64,000 nucleotides of DNA. Source: Marinicauda salina (lineage in GTDB: Bacteria; Pseudomonadota; Alphaproteobacteria; Caulobacterales; Maricaulaceae). The stretch covers positions 248,001 to 312,000 of the forward strand of contig NZ_QEXV01000003.1 of NCBI RefSeq assembly GCF_003122085.1, written 5' to 3'. The notes under the pieces were generated by a model that was given only the letters and a program-made list of their open reading frames with translations, made no database searches and had not been told where the DNA came from. Below, piece by piece: positions 54,949-63,875 of this stretch. Both the position numbers and the translations under genes were made by a program. Numbering within the stretch: position 1 is the first letter of the stretch; each line of letters begins with the position of its first letter.

Positions 54949-55278
54949 ATGAGCGAGACCGGCCGACGCTACCCGCCGCTGCGCGAGAAGGCGCAGCTGC
55001 GCACGCGCTACGTCCATCCGTCGGAAAGGCGACGACGTCGGAGACGCCTCGCCGCAATGGCGCTCGGCGGCCTGCTGCTCGGCGCGGCGATCGGCGCGGC
55101 GTTCATCCCGGAAGTGCGCGCCCCGATTATACGCGTCGTCTCGGAGCTACCCGATCGGGATTGCCGCGATTTCACGACGCAATGGGATGCGCAGCGTTTC
55201 CACGATCAGAGCCTGTGGCCCGGTCGGCATCGCCTGGACGACGACGGCGACGGCCGGGTCTGCGAAATGCTGCCGTGA
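54949..55278 (+). CDS. Membrane-anchored Excalibur-domain protein
   Basis: 109 residues. A basic N-terminal segment (RYPPLREKAQLRTRY; later SERRRRRRR) is followed by one TM helix (about residues 37-56) and a C-terminal Excalibur domain: DRDCRDFTTQWDAQRFHDQS, with HRLDDDGDGRVCE, a DxDxDG calcium-binding-like loop and two cysteines. ATG 54949 has GGGAG upstream; ATG 54913 is in frame. Excalibur domains are thought to bind Ca2+ at the cell surface. Confidence 0.8.
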   Translation: MSETGRRYPPLREKAQLRTRYVHPSERRRRRRRLAAMALGGLLLGAAIGAAFIPEVRAPIIRVVSELPDRDCRDFTTQWDAQRFHDQSLWPGRHRLDDDGDGRVCEMLP

Positions 55279-55407
55279 TTCAATGCGCACCGCGGCTGCA
55301 CGCGGTCGGTGATGAAAACGCCTCATTGATGACCCATGGAGCCGACCCGCAAGCAGCCCGTGATCAGAACCGCTCGGGCTGACTGCCGACGATGACCCTG
55401 CAGCGCC

Positions 55408-56097
55408 TCAAAATCGTCTGATATAGGCGATCGACACGCGGTCGACATTGAGTTCGTCAAGGTCTTCAAGCTCATACCGCGTGTAGTCGACACGAACGGC
55501 GTTCGGGCCGCTGAAGCGCCACTCGCCTCCGACTCCGAACGCGAAGCCTTCCGTCTCCTCGTCGAAATCGATTTCTTCAATCACCGACCCGTCGTCGAGC
55601 TTGGCTCGGCTATTTATGCCGAAACGCGCATAACCTGCTCGTGCGAACACCGTGAACTCTTCGCTGACTGGGTATTGGAGCTTTCCGAACGCGGCGAGGC
55701 TGTACTCGAGTTCGGCGGTCGCACGCGCACCGAACGGCGCCCCGTCAACAGTTCCGCTTATGTCGACGAGGTTTTCATCCCCAATGCCGAACAACCCTTC
55801 GACCTCTACGCCGAAATATTGATGAAAGTCGTATCCGCTAAGCAGGCTGACCGCCTGAAGCGTGGCATTGTCCTCGATCTTTACCGTATCGAGCGTAGCG
55901 CTGCTGGCGTCCGCGGCGTCGCGCACAGCGGCTTCAAGCTCATCGGCGCTCGGGTCGAGCAAGGCGCCGTAATCGACATTGGTCAGCGAAAAGCCGACGC
56001 CGAGGTAACCGCGGCCCGGCTCGGGCTGCTGGGCAGAGGCGGCTCCACTGGTGCAGATGGCCAGAACAGCGCTGGCGCCAATCAGGAACCTTTTCAT
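55408..56097 (-). CDS. Outer-membrane beta-barrel protein (porin-like)
   Basis: 229 residues. A signal peptide ends ASA-Q (about residue 22), followed by strands alternating with turns (YLGVGFSLTNVDYG; FGKLQYPVSEEFTVFARAGY) and a C-terminal SIAYIRRF ending in Phe. Belongs to the same broad class as 42093-42887. The ATG at 56097 is followed immediately by a basic signal start (MKRFLIG). It is just downstream, on the same strand, of a lipoprotein gene. Confidence 0.85.
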   Translation of the reverse strand: MKRFLIGASAVLAICTSGAASAQQPEPGRGYLGVGFSLTNVDYGALLDPSADELEAAVRDAADASSATLDTVKIEDNATLQAVSLLSGYDFHQYFGVEVEGLFGIGDENLVDISGTVDGAPFGARATAELEYSLAAFGKLQYPVSEEFTVFARAGYARFGINSRAKLDDGSVIEEIDFDEETEGFAFGVGGEWRFSGPNAVRVDYTRYELEDLDELNVDRVSIAYIRRF

Positions 56098-56119
56098 GAT
56101 GTCATTCCTTGTCGATCCG

Positions 56120-56764
56120 CTATCCGTCGTCTCGGGCGCGTTGCTGAGTACGGAAGAAAGGCGAGTATCTCTCCCAATCCTCGTCGGTCGGCCCATCGTG
56201 TGCGCCTTCATCTCCAGGCGACGCGCTTTCGCTTTGAGAAGCGGAAGCACGCATAACCGCTTCTTCTGAATCGGTGTCAGTACGTGGTCGCGGCTCCGAT
56301 CGCCTCTCAGGGGACGTTTGACCCGCGGCTGTCAGCGCAGGGGAGCTAACGCTTTCAGGTTCTTCAAGTTCTGGCTCGCTCTGACCGACGGACTCCAGCG
56401 TCACCTCGATCGGGTTCGGCACGAGGTCATTCATCGCGCCGGTCCCGGCGTCCACGGCGGCGCCGATCAATCCGCCGACCAGGACGTTCCCCGCCATCCC
56501 GGCGCCTCCGGCCCCGGAGACCTGGTGCGTAACGTTGACTTCGACCGTCTCGAAGCCCGGCTTCTCGATCGTTGCGACGAACTCGGAACGTCGCGGCATC
56601 TTGATTGCGCATGGCGTGCTTCGGCAGGAGTAGCCGTTCGACGTCGAGACTGAGGCCCCTGCCGGAGTCGTCTCGACCACGAGCGTGTCATTCGTACCCC
56701 GCGTTATAGTTGTGCACGCGCCAAGGCACCCAGCCAACACAGCGATTACAATGTATAATTTCAC
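56120..56764 (-). CDS. Lipoprotein with PEGA-like N-terminal domain and disordered tail
   Basis: 214 residues. Signal peptide with lipobox LGAC (Cys17), then a PEGA-like beta domain (VVETTPAGASVSTSNGYSCR; later KPGFETVEV) and a hydrophobic Gly-rich segment (about 86-110). The C-terminal third is acidic, Ser/Glu-rich and likely disordered. It is directly upstream of the barrel gene on the same strand, 22 bases away, so they are probably one operon. Confidence 0.75.
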   Translation of the reverse strand: MKLYIVIAVLAGCLGACTTITRGTNDTLVVETTPAGASVSTSNGYSCRSTPCAIKMPRRSEFVATIEKPGFETVEVNVTHQVSGAGGAGMAGNVLVGGLIGAAVDAGTGAMNDLVPNPIEVTLESVGQSEPELEEPESVSSPALTAAGQTSPERRSEPRPRTDTDSEEAVMRASASQSESASPGDEGAHDGPTDEDWERYSPFFRTQQRARDDG

Positions 56765-57214
56765 TATCTCGCCCCCAGCGATGAATTATTCGATCCGCAC
56801 CCTATTAGAGTTGTGGTTTTACGACAATGCTGGTGGCGACGCTGGCGATGGCCGACCCGTCAGCGCCAACTCAATCTTGATCGCGAATGGTGCATCACGC
56901 TTTCGCCATCGCCCGAGTGGGGGCGGCCAATCTCTTGTTATTCCGGTACGTTACAGAAGACGGAGTTCTGAAACCGATCGTCAGGCTTCAGTCGCGTCCG
57001 CTGCGCAGCGTCCCGCGCGGCGTGTTGCGGAGACGGAGAAGGATGTGGGTCTCCGTTTTCCCCGTCAGCAGTCGAGAGCACGCGCCTGGCGCAGGCGCGA
57101 AGGAATGCGCGACGCCGCAGTGCAGACATTTACTCCCGGGCGTGGTTGGGGCAGATCAAACCGAATGTTCCGTCCATCCATTCATTTTTTTCAGAACCCG
57201 GGAGCATCCGACCG
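56765..57214. other. 450-base gap without a supported gene
   Basis: No frame here resembles a protein; long frames on + (56887-57540) run into the protease gene out of frame and are not credible. A hairpin at 57028-57055 (CGGAGAC/GTCTCCG, 14-base loop) followed by TTTTCC could terminate + transcription. The left part probably holds the promoter of the lipoprotein-barrel operon and the right end the protease promoter, but I see no clear -35/-10 pair. Confidence 0.5.
57028..57059 (+). terminator. Possible terminator hairpin in gap
   Basis: Stem CGGAGAC (57028-57034) with GTCTCCG (57049-57055), loop of 14 bases, followed by TTTT. No + strand gene precedes it within 1.7 kb, so it may be fortuitous. 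Confidence 0.3.
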
Positions 57215-58132
57215 ATGATATTGCGCCGCCTGGCCGGCTTGTTGTCCGGCGTTCTTCTCATGTCCACGCCTGCGCTCGCCTTCTCGGCCGAGCCCGCACG
57301 GCTTCCGATCAGCTACCTGGAAGAGCGTATCCTCGTTCCCGTTCAGATCGCCGGCGTCGGCGAACGCTATTTCATCCTGGACACCGCCGCGGGCCGATCC
57401 GTGATCTCCGCCGATTTGCGCGCGGGGCTGGAGCTTGCGCCCGAGGACATCGATCAGCTCGAGGTGCAGGGAGCCACCGGCTCAACGACGTTGGAAGTCG
57501 TCACCCTGCCGGGCCTGTCCCTCGGCGGTCTCGTCCATGATGACGTGAGCGCCGTGGTCGCCGATCTCGGCGCATTCCGCGCGTATGACGGCCGCCGGGT
57601 CGAGGGCATTCTCGGGGTCGACATTCTCTCGCGCTACGACGTGGCGATCGATGTCCCCGGCGCGACGGTGACCCTCTTCCAGGGCCCGGCTTCGCATGCG
57701 GAGCTGGGCGTCGTCGAAGACGGCCTCGCATTCCATTCCGGGGTCCAGCCGGGTTTCGTCCAGTTCAACGCGACGCTGGAGGGCGAGCCCGTCGCCGCGG
57801 TGCTCGACAGCGCGGCCCGGGTCGGCACCCTGAACTGGCGCGCGGCCGGGCTGGCCGGACTGTCCGCAGACAGCGACGCCGTTACGGTCAGGGATGGCGG
57901 GTCGCGCGGCATCGACGGCCGGGGCGCGGAAAGCTACACGGCGCCGGTGAATGGCATCTGTCTCGGACCGCGGTGCTACCCGGCGATGGACGTGAAGATC
58001 GCCGACCTGCCCGTCTTCGAGGTTCTCGGCATCGCGGGGGCGCCCGCCATGCTTGTCGGCGCGGCGTTCATGGCCGACTGCCCCGTGCTCATCGCCTATT
58101 CGACCGAAACCCTGCACGTGTGCGCCGACTGA
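57215..58132 (+). CDS. Exported retropepsin-like aspartic protease, tandem domain
   Basis: 305 residues. A signal peptide (about 1-25) is followed by two aspartyl-protease-like halves: the first with FILDTAAGRSVIS, where the active Asp is in DTA-G, the second with AAVLDSAARVGTLN (DSA). The second has lost the Gly of DTG, so catalysis, if any, is probably by the first. Similar periplasmic retropepsin-like proteins are common in Proteobacteria; substrates unknown. ATG 57215 is used since it begins the signal peptide. Confidence 0.75.
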   Translation: MILRRLAGLLSGVLLMSTPALAFSAEPARLPISYLEERILVPVQIAGVGERYFILDTAAGRSVISADLRAGLELAPEDIDQLEVQGATGSTTLEVVTLPGLSLGGLVHDDVSAVVADLGAFRAYDGRRVEGILGVDILSRYDVAIDVPGATVTLFQGPASHAELGVVEDGLAFHSGVQPGFVQFNATLEGEPVAAVLDSAARVGTLNWRAAGLAGLSADSDAVTVRDGGSRGIDGRGAESYTAPVNGICLGPRCYPAMDVKIADLPVFEVLGIAGAPAMLVGAAFMADCPVLIAYSTETLHVCAD

Positions 58133-58195
58133 CCGCGCTGGCCGCCGGCGCCGCTCGCAGGCGAGAGGACGCGCGGCTTCATCGGGCGGGGAAAA

Positions 58196-58271
58196 TGGTG
58201 CCCAGGGGCGGAATCGAACCACCGACACGCGGATTTTCAATCCGCTGCTCTACCAACTGAGCTACCTGGGC
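58196..58271 (-). tRNA. tRNA-Phe (GAA anticodon)
   Basis: 76-base tRNA on -, from acceptor stem GCCCAGG at 58271 to the encoded CCA at 58196. D-loop GCTCAGTTGGTAGAGC, anticodon stem/loop with GAA flanked by T and A, and T-loop GGTTCGATTCC are all present. Encoded 3' CCA. Single tRNA, between an aspartic protease and a TonB receptor gene. Confidence 0.97.
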
Positions 58272-58497
58272 GCCGCGGCCCGCCCCTGGCGGGGCGGTGC
58301 GGAACGCGCGGTTTATAGGACCGGCCGGGGCCGCTGTCCATGCCCGCCGCGCCCGGAATCTGCACGCGGGCGCACCCGGGCCGCAAGCGCGCGGGATCGC
58401 GATCACATCGCTGCTTCCGACTTGCAGTCGCAGAAAGCGGCTGCTAACTCCCGCCCCGGCCATCCTGCCGCATATCCTGATGACCGGGACCTCCTCC

Positions 58498-61173
58498 ATG
58501 CGCCTTCTCCGCACGAGCGCGGCGAGCCTGCTCGCGCTTTCGACCGCCGCCCCCGCCCTCGCCCAGCCCGCCGACGACGGCGAAGTGATCACCGTGATCG
58601 GCGGCCGCGCGCCGGGCGCGGACATCGCCGATCGCCCGGTGACGACGATCTCGCGCGAGGACCTCGCCGCCCGGGGCTTCGACGATCCCGGCGACGCGCT
58701 CGCCTTCCTGCCCTCGGTCGTCGGCTCGGAGTTCAACGACGATCCCGGCACCCAGAACGACACCTCGGGAACCTCCAGCGTCAATCTGCGCGGGCTCGGG
58801 CTGGGCGCGACGCTGGTGCTCATGAACGGCCAGCGCCAGACGCCCGCCAGCGTGGCGTCCGACGACGGGGCGAGCATCGTCGACATGAACGCGCTCGTGC
58901 CCGCCATCGCGATCGAACGCGTCTCCGTGCTCAAGGACGGCGCCTCGCCGGTCTACGGATCCGACGCGGTCGCCGGCGTCGTCGACGTGACCACGCGCGA
59001 CCGCTTCGAGGGCGTCGAAGCGAGCGCCGAGCTGCGCGGACCCACGGAGTATGACGGCGCGGGCGGAGGCTACGAGCTCGCCGCGATCGCCGGGCGCGAT
59101 TTCGGCGGCGCGCATCTCACCGCCGCCGTCGAGTGGCTCGACCGGCGCGGGCTCGAGGGCTTCCAGACCGACTTCGTGCCCGGCACGGGCCTGTCGGCGC
59201 TGGGCCAGCCCGGCGCCTATTTCGTCACCGATCCGGGCGGGGGCTTCGCCGTGGCGAACCCCGACGGGTCGCCGATCCCGGTGATCGACCGGGACTGCGA
59301 GGCCGGCGGCGGAAACCCGCTGGTGCTGGGCGCCGACACCGCCTTCGGGACGCCGGGCTATTGCCGGCTCGATTACGGCCAGTTCTTCTCGGTGGTCACC
59401 GACGAGGAGCGGCTGTCAGGCTTCGCCGCGCTTTCGACGCGGATCGGCGAGACCGAGATCACGCTGCGCGGGAGCGGCGCCGACCAGCTCGTCGAACGCG
59501 GCAACTCGCCCTCGCTGCCCAATCTCAATTTCCCGCTCATCCCGGCGAGCCATCCCGGCAATTATTTCGGCCGCGATGTGGTCTGGCTGGGCCGCCCGCA
59601 GGGCGTTGAGGCCGGCGCGGCGCGCCGCCAGTTCGACCACGACACCTGGCGGATCGCCGCCGAGGCCGAGCGCGGCTTCACGCTCGGCGGGATCGCCTGG
59701 ACGGGAACGGCGCGCGCGACCTACTCGCGCAACGATCTCACCGCGACGATCACCGACACGCTGGCGCCGAATTTCGACGCCGCGCTCGCCGGGTTCGGCG
59801 GGGCCGACTGCCCCGTGCGCGAAGCCGGACAGGGCGTCGCCGCCGGCGATCAGTCCGCGGGCTGCTTCTACTTCAACCCGTTCGGCTCGGGCGGCCTCGT
59901 GGAGGATCCCTCCGATCCGCGCTTCAACGATCCCGCCGTTCTCGATTACATCATCGGCGAGGACGTCCGCACCTCGCGCGCCGATCTCGCCGTGTTCGAG
60001 GCGGTCGCGGCGACGGACGCGCTGTTCGCCCTGCCCGCCGGCGACGTGTCGGCCGCGTTCGGCGTCCAGCTGCGCCGCGAGACGCTGCGGGTCGATCACG
60101 GCGCGGACTTCAACGCCGACGATTTCCTGTTCATCATCGGCGGTCCGGACTTCTCCGGGGCGCGCGACGCCCGCGCGGTCTTCGCCGACGCGATCGTTCC
60201 CGTCACCGACCGGCTCGAGCTTCAGCTCGCCGCCCGTCACGAGGATCTCGACGGCTTCTCCTCGACCGATCCGAAGATCGCCGCAGTGTTCGACGCGAGC
60301 GATCAGCTGACGCTCAGGGGCTCCTGGTCGCGCTCCTTCCGCGCGCCGTCGCTGCACCAGCAGGTCTCGGCGACGACGACCCTGCAATCGCTCGATATCA
60401 ACGCGCAGAGCCTGTTCCGCCCGGTGCGCACCATCGGCGATCCCGATCTCGATCCCGAGACCGCCGACACCTTCACGCTCGGCGCGGTGTTCGAGCGCGC
60501 GGGCTTCACCGCCAGCCTCGATCTCTGGCGGGTCGAGTACAAAGACCTGATCGTCGAGGAGAGCGCCAACGCCATCCTCGCCGCCGATCTCGAAGACGAC
60601 GGCGTGTTCAACGATCCCCGCGTCGAGCTGTCGGGAACCGGCGACGTGGTGCTGGTGCGCGCGGCGTTCACAAACGCCCCCGAGGTCGAGGCCCAGGGGA
60701 TCGACGCCGCGTTCGAGACCGCGCCGGTCGGCTTCGCCGGCGGCGATCTGACCGTCTCGGCGCGCGGCTCCTATATCGACGAGTTCACGCTGATCGACCC
60801 CGTGCTCAACCGCGAGATCGACGCGGCGGGGAATCGCAACTTCACCAATTTCGCCCGCTCGGTTCCCGAGTTCCGCGGCGACGTGAACGCGGCGTGGACG
60901 CGCGGACCCTGGCGCGCGGTCGCCGGGGTGCGCCATATCTCGAGCTATGACGACGACGAGAACGCCGGCGCGGAGATCGACGCCTGGACCGTGCTGGACG
61001 CGCAGATCGGCTATTCGGCGCAAGTCGCGGGCAAGACGGTCGATCTCACTTTCGGCGCGCTCAACCTGACCGACGAGGCCGCGCCCGCCGTCGCCACGCC
61101 GCTGGGCTACGACACCAAGATCCACGACCCGCGCGGCCGCGTGGCCTATGTGCGGGTGTCGGTGCGGCGGTGA
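58498..61173 (+). CDS. TonB-dependent outer-membrane receptor (2)
   Basis: 891 residues from ATG 58498 (ATG 58480 also in frame). A signal peptide ends PALAQ (about 22), followed by the plug (VITVIGGRAPGADIADRPVT; later VLKDGASPVYGSDAVAGVVD) and a long barrel ending VRVSVRR. The last residue is Arg, not the usual Phe/Tyr of BAM substrates. Long insertions around residues 240-320 and 400-500 contain cysteine pairs. Ligand unknown. It lies directly after tRNA-Phe, on the opposite strand. Confidence 0.93.
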   Translation: MRLLRTSAASLLALSTAAPALAQPADDGEVITVIGGRAPGADIADRPVTTISREDLAARGFDDPGDALAFLPSVVGSEFNDDPGTQNDTSGTSSVNLRGLGLGATLVLMNGQRQTPASVASDDGASIVDMNALVPAIAIERVSVLKDGASPVYGSDAVAGVVDVTTRDRFEGVEASAELRGPTEYDGAGGGYELAAIAGRDFGGAHLTAAVEWLDRRGLEGFQTDFVPGTGLSALGQPGAYFVTDPGGGFAVANPDGSPIPVIDRDCEAGGGNPLVLGADTAFGTPGYCRLDYGQFFSVVTDEERLSGFAALSTRIGETEITLRGSGADQLVERGNSPSLPNLNFPLIPASHPGNYFGRDVVWLGRPQGVEAGAARRQFDHDTWRIAAEAERGFTLGGIAWTGTARATYSRNDLTATITDTLAPNFDAALAGFGGADCPVREAGQGVAAGDQSAGCFYFNPFGSGGLVEDPSDPRFNDPAVLDYIIGEDVRTSRADLAVFEAVAATDALFALPAGDVSAAFGVQLRRETLRVDHGADFNADDFLFIIGGPDFSGARDARAVFADAIVPVTDRLELQLAARHEDLDGFSSTDPKIAAVFDASDQLTLRGSWSRSFRAPSLHQQVSATTTLQSLDINAQSLFRPVRTIGDPDLDPETADTFTLGAVFERAGFTASLDLWRVEYKDLIVEESANAILAADLEDDGVFNDPRVELSGTGDVVLVRAAFTNAPEVEAQGIDAAFETAPVGFAGGDLTVSARGSYIDEFTLIDPVLNREIDAAGNRNFTNFARSVPEFRGDVNAAWTRGPWRAVAGVRHISSYDDDENAGAEIDAWTVLDAQIGYSAQVAGKTVDLTFGALNLTDEAAPAVATPLGYDTKIHDPRGRVAYVRVSVRR

Positions 61174-61199
61174 CGGACCGCTTGGTCTGATTGCGCGGC

Positions 61200-61695
61200 G
61201 GCGCCGACTCCCTCCCCCTGATGGAGCCGGGCGAGGAGAGCTGAATTCCCGGACGCGCCGCAGGCGCGATCCGGGACCTCTCTGCGAATAGTCGCCCGGA
61301 GGCCCCGGCTCTCCCCCGGATCAAGTCCGGGGTCGGCCGGGGTTTCATCGGCACGCCCCCCACCCCGGCCCTCCCCCGAGGGGGAGGGAGAGCGCGCTCG
61401 AACGCCTTCACCAACTCGCGTCAGCCGCAGCCGCAACATGACTCCCTCCCCTTGATGGGGGTGAGCCGCCCGAGAATGCGCCGGTGGCGCTTTCGAAGCG
61501 GCGAACGCGAGCGCAGCAAGCGGAATGGGGTGAGGATCGAAGAGCGCTCCACGCTCGCCCACAAGGCCCTCGATCAAGTCCGGGGCAGGCTCTGAGGAGC
61601 CCTGTCCCTCGTGCTTCGAGACGCTCCCCCGGATCAGGTCCGGGGTCGCCCTCAGCATGAGGGAACAGGGCGTCTCGAAGGACGAGGGCCGACGC
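61200..61695. repeat. Mosaic of intergenic palindromic repeats
   Basis: Non-coding. Elements seen: CCCCGGATCAAGTCCGGGG at 61314-61332, a partial GATCAAGTCCGGGG at 61572-61585 and CCCCGGATCAGGTCCGGGG at 61627-61645; a CCCTCCCCC-GA-GGGGGAGGG palindrome at 61369-61388; and a large hairpin with arms CTTCGAGACGC (61614-61624) and GCGTCTCGAAG (61670-61680). Such GATCAAGTCCGGG and CTTCGAGACGC units are widespread dispersed repeats in alphaproteobacterial intergenic DNA. Confidence 0.8.
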
Positions 61696-61696
61696 C

Positions 61697-61894
61697 CTAC
61701 TCCCCGTCTTCGCCCGCCTCCGGCGGCATGGCCTCGGGGGGAACGGGCTCGCCGGGAATCGCGTAGGCGCCGGTGAACCACTTGCCGAGATCGGCGTCGG
61801 CGCAGCGCTTCGAGCAGAACGGCTTGTATTCCGGATCGGTCGGCTTGCCGCAGATCGGGCAGCGCGGCCCCTTGGCTTGCTTCTTCTTCGTCAT
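61697..61894 (-). CDS. yacG: DNA gyrase inhibitor YacG
   Basis: 65-residue zinc protein that binds GyrB and inhibits gyrase. The zinc ligands are CPICGK (about residue 12) and FCSKRC (about 26), followed by DLGKWFTGAYAIPGE, the family C-terminal motif. The start overlaps the ribonuclease gene stop by 4 bases (ATGA), so it is last of the infA operon. Confidence 0.92.
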   Translation of the reverse strand: MTKKKQAKGPRCPICGKPTDPEYKPFCSKRCADADLGKWFTGAYAIPGEPVPPEAMPPEAGEDGE

Positions 61895-62952
61895 GCCGGC
61901 CTCGCCTCAAATGCGCGCGGACCGTAGCCCTCGCCCGCGACCAGCTCAAACCGCGGCCCCAGCCGGTCGGTCATCGCCTTGCGCCAGCCGATCGCATCGG
62001 CGTCGAGCCAGGCGAAGACCTCGTCTCCCGCCGAGAGGCGCAGGCGCGCCGACCGGTTCGCCCGCCCCTCGCGCTCCAGCGCGCGCAGGGCCGCCAGCGC
62101 GCGGGTCTCGACGCTGTCGGCGCCGAAGCGTTCCCAGCAGATCTCGTGCAGCGCCCGGCCCAGCCGCTGGCGCGACAACTCGACGATGGCGAAGCGCGAG
62201 GGCGGCGCGACGTCGATCTTGGCGGGATCGTTGCGGAAGCCGCCCTTCACCGCGTCCATGAGCGCGCTCTGATCGGCCTTCTTCTTCAGGGGCAGGAAGT
62301 CGATCGCCACGACCCCGCCGATGCCGCGCAGGCGGACCTGGCGGGCGGCCTCGCGGGCGGCGGCCTTGTTGACCTCGGCGGCGAACTTCGCCCCGCCCGA
62401 CGGCGCCTTGCGGCCGGCCGCGTCGACATCGATGGCGGTGAGCGCGGTGACGGGCTCGATCACCAGCCGTCCGCCGCCGGGCAGCGGCGCCTCGGCTTCG
62501 AGCGCGGCGTCGAACAGCGCCTCCATGTCGAGATCGGCCTCGTCTGGCGTGCGCACCGGCGCCTCGTAGAACATCGACAGGCGCTCCTCGACGGGCGGCG
62601 CGGGCACGACGGTCTCGGGCGCCTCGCCGGGCTCGACCTCGAACAGGCGCAGGGTCGGGCCCTTCTCCTGGAAGGCCTCGCGGGCGATCTGCACGCCGAT
62701 CGCCGCGCCCTCGCGGACGCCCTCCGGGCGGGCCTTGCCGAACGGCAGAAACCCGTCGGGCCCGCGGCCGATATCGCAGAAGGCGCCGTTGAGCGACGCC
62801 TCCACGCGGCGCACGCGGGCGCGGAACACCTCGCCGCGAACGGCGCGGACGCCGCGCTCGCTCCAGCGCTCGAGATGCAGCTCGACGGCGCGGTCGCCGT
62901 CGATCACCGCCGCGCGCGTCTCGCCGACACTGCGTTCGACGACGATCCTCAT
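61891..62952 (-). CDS. Ribonuclease E/G family protein, short form
   Basis: 353 residues, RNase E/G-type endoribonuclease or relative. The S1-like N-terminal region is reduced (VRAVRGEVFRARVRRVEASL; GAFCDIGRGPDGFLPF). The catalytic-type motifs TALTAIDVDAAGRK and GGVVAIDFLPLKKK carry both Asp residues of the Mg site. Much shorter than E. coli RNase G (489) and lacking the zinc-link cysteines, it may act as a monomer. It overlaps yacG and maf by ATGA. Confidence 0.87.
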   Translation of the reverse strand: MRIVVERSVGETRAAVIDGDRAVELHLERWSERGVRAVRGEVFRARVRRVEASLNGAFCDIGRGPDGFLPFGKARPEGVREGAAIGVQIAREAFQEKGPTLRLFEVEPGEAPETVVPAPPVEERLSMFYEAPVRTPDEADLDMEALFDAALEAEAPLPGGGRLVIEPVTALTAIDVDAAGRKAPSGGAKFAAEVNKAAAREAARQVRLRGIGGVVAIDFLPLKKKADQSALMDAVKGGFRNDPAKIDVAPPSRFAIVELSRQRLGRALHEICWERFGADSVETRALAALRALEREGRANRSARLRLSAGDEVFAWLDADAIGWRKAMTDRLGPRFELVAGEGYGPRAFEARPA

Positions 62953-63545
62953 GACGGGCGATATCCCAGGCCGATCAGGAGCTGGCGCGTCTCGTAGACC
63001 GGCAGCCCGACGACGGCGGTGTAGGAGCCGATCAGGTTCTCCACGAAAGCCCCGGCGCGGCCCTGGACGCCGTAGCCCCCGGCCTTGCCCTCCCATTCGC
63101 CGCTGTCGAGATAGGCCGCGATCTCCTCGTCGCTCAGCCGTTTGAACGCGATGCGCGCCTCGCCCACGCGGCTCGCCTCGCGGCCGTCGGGCGCGCGCAC
63201 GGCGACGCCGGTATGGACGCGGTGATTGCGCCCGCTCAGGCGCCTGAGGCAGGCCTCGGCCTCCTCGCGGGTTTCGGTCTTGGGCAGGATGCGCCGGCCG
63301 ACGGAGACGACGGTGTCGCTCGCCAGGACGTAATCGCCGGGATGGTCGGCGGCGGCGAGTTTCTCCTCAGCCAGGCGCAGGGCGAGCGCCCGCGGCGTCT
63401 CGCCGGGCCGTTCGGTCTCGTCGATATGGGTGGGCGCGACCCGGTCGGGTTCAAAGCCGATCTGGGCGAGCAGCTCGCGGCGCCTCGGCGAGGCGCTGGC
63501 GAGAACGAGAGCCGCGCCGCCGGATCGCTCCGTGCGGCTCGCCAC
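62949..63545 (-). CDS. maf: Maf-type nucleoside triphosphate pyrophosphatase
   Basis: 198 residues. The N-terminal motif LASASPRRRELL and later DTVVSVG and GVQGRAGAF are typical of Maf/YceF housecleaning nucleotide pyrophosphatases. The start is GTG 63545. It overlaps the RNase gene and follows infA by 4 bases, in the conserved order infA-maf-rng-yacG. Confidence 0.93.
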   Translation of the reverse strand: MASRTERSGGAALVLASASPRRRELLAQIGFEPDRVAPTHIDETERPGETPRALALRLAEEKLAAADHPGDYVLASDTVVSVGRRILPKTETREEAEACLRRLSGRNHRVHTGVAVRAPDGREASRVGEARIAFKRLSDEEIAAYLDSGEWEGKAGGYGVQGRAGAFVENLIGSYTAVVGLPVYETRQLLIGLGYRPS

Positions 63546-63549
63546 GGGT

Positions 63550-63768
63550 CTACTTGAAGCGATAGGTGATGCGCCCCTTGGTCAGGTCGTAGGGCGTCAT
63601 CTCCACGAGCACCTTGTCGCCCGCCAGCACGCGGATGCGGTTCTTGCGCATCTTGCCCGCGGTGTGCGCGATGATCTCGTGGTCGTTCTCCAGGCGGACC
63701 TTGAAGGTCGCGTTCGGCAGAAGTTCGATGACTTCGCCGGGAAACTCGAGCAGTTCTTCCTTCGCCAT
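63550..63768 (-). CDS. infA: Translation initiation factor IF-1
   Basis: 72-residue OB-fold protein with the family sequence [28 protein letters not shown] and [18 protein letters not shown]. It binds the 30S A site during initiation. A GAGGAG lies just upstream of the ATG. It heads the maf-RNase-yacG gene run. Confidence 0.97.
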   Translation of the reverse strand: MAKEELLEFPGEVIELLPNATFKVRLENDHEIIAHTAGKMRKNRIRVLAGDKVLVEMTPYDLTKGRITYRFK

Positions 63769-63790
63769 GCGGCTCCTCTTGTATCAGCCC

Positions 63791-63808
63791 CGCCGCCCGC
63801 GGGCGGCG
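63791..63808. other. Perfect palindrome in infA leader
   Basis: An 18-base perfect palindrome, CGCCGCCCG-CGGGCGGCG, lies 23 bases upstream of the infA start. On the - strand transcript it could form a hairpin; no T-run follows, so a leader structure or transcription terminator for the upstream gene are both possible. Confidence 0.45.
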
Positions 63809-63875
63809 GCCGCGCCGCGCCTGCGCGGTTGCGTTTGCGCGCTATATAGGGGTTCCCGGGGTCATTCGTCGAGCG

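Noticed and set aside
56887-57540. 217-codon frame on + in the gap before the protease
   Set aside because: Overlaps the protease gene in another frame and is Arg/Gly-rich without a domain.
58196-58271. tRNA-Phe as an integration site
   Set aside because: No integrase, direct repeat of the tRNA 3' end, or mobile gene was seen on either side.
61314-61645. Repeats that might be a CRISPR array
   Set aside because: Irregular spacing, palindromic units of different lengths and no constant-length spacers.
63838-63860. TATATA near infA as a promoter
   Set aside because: A convincing -35 at proper spacing was not found; recorded only as a possibility.
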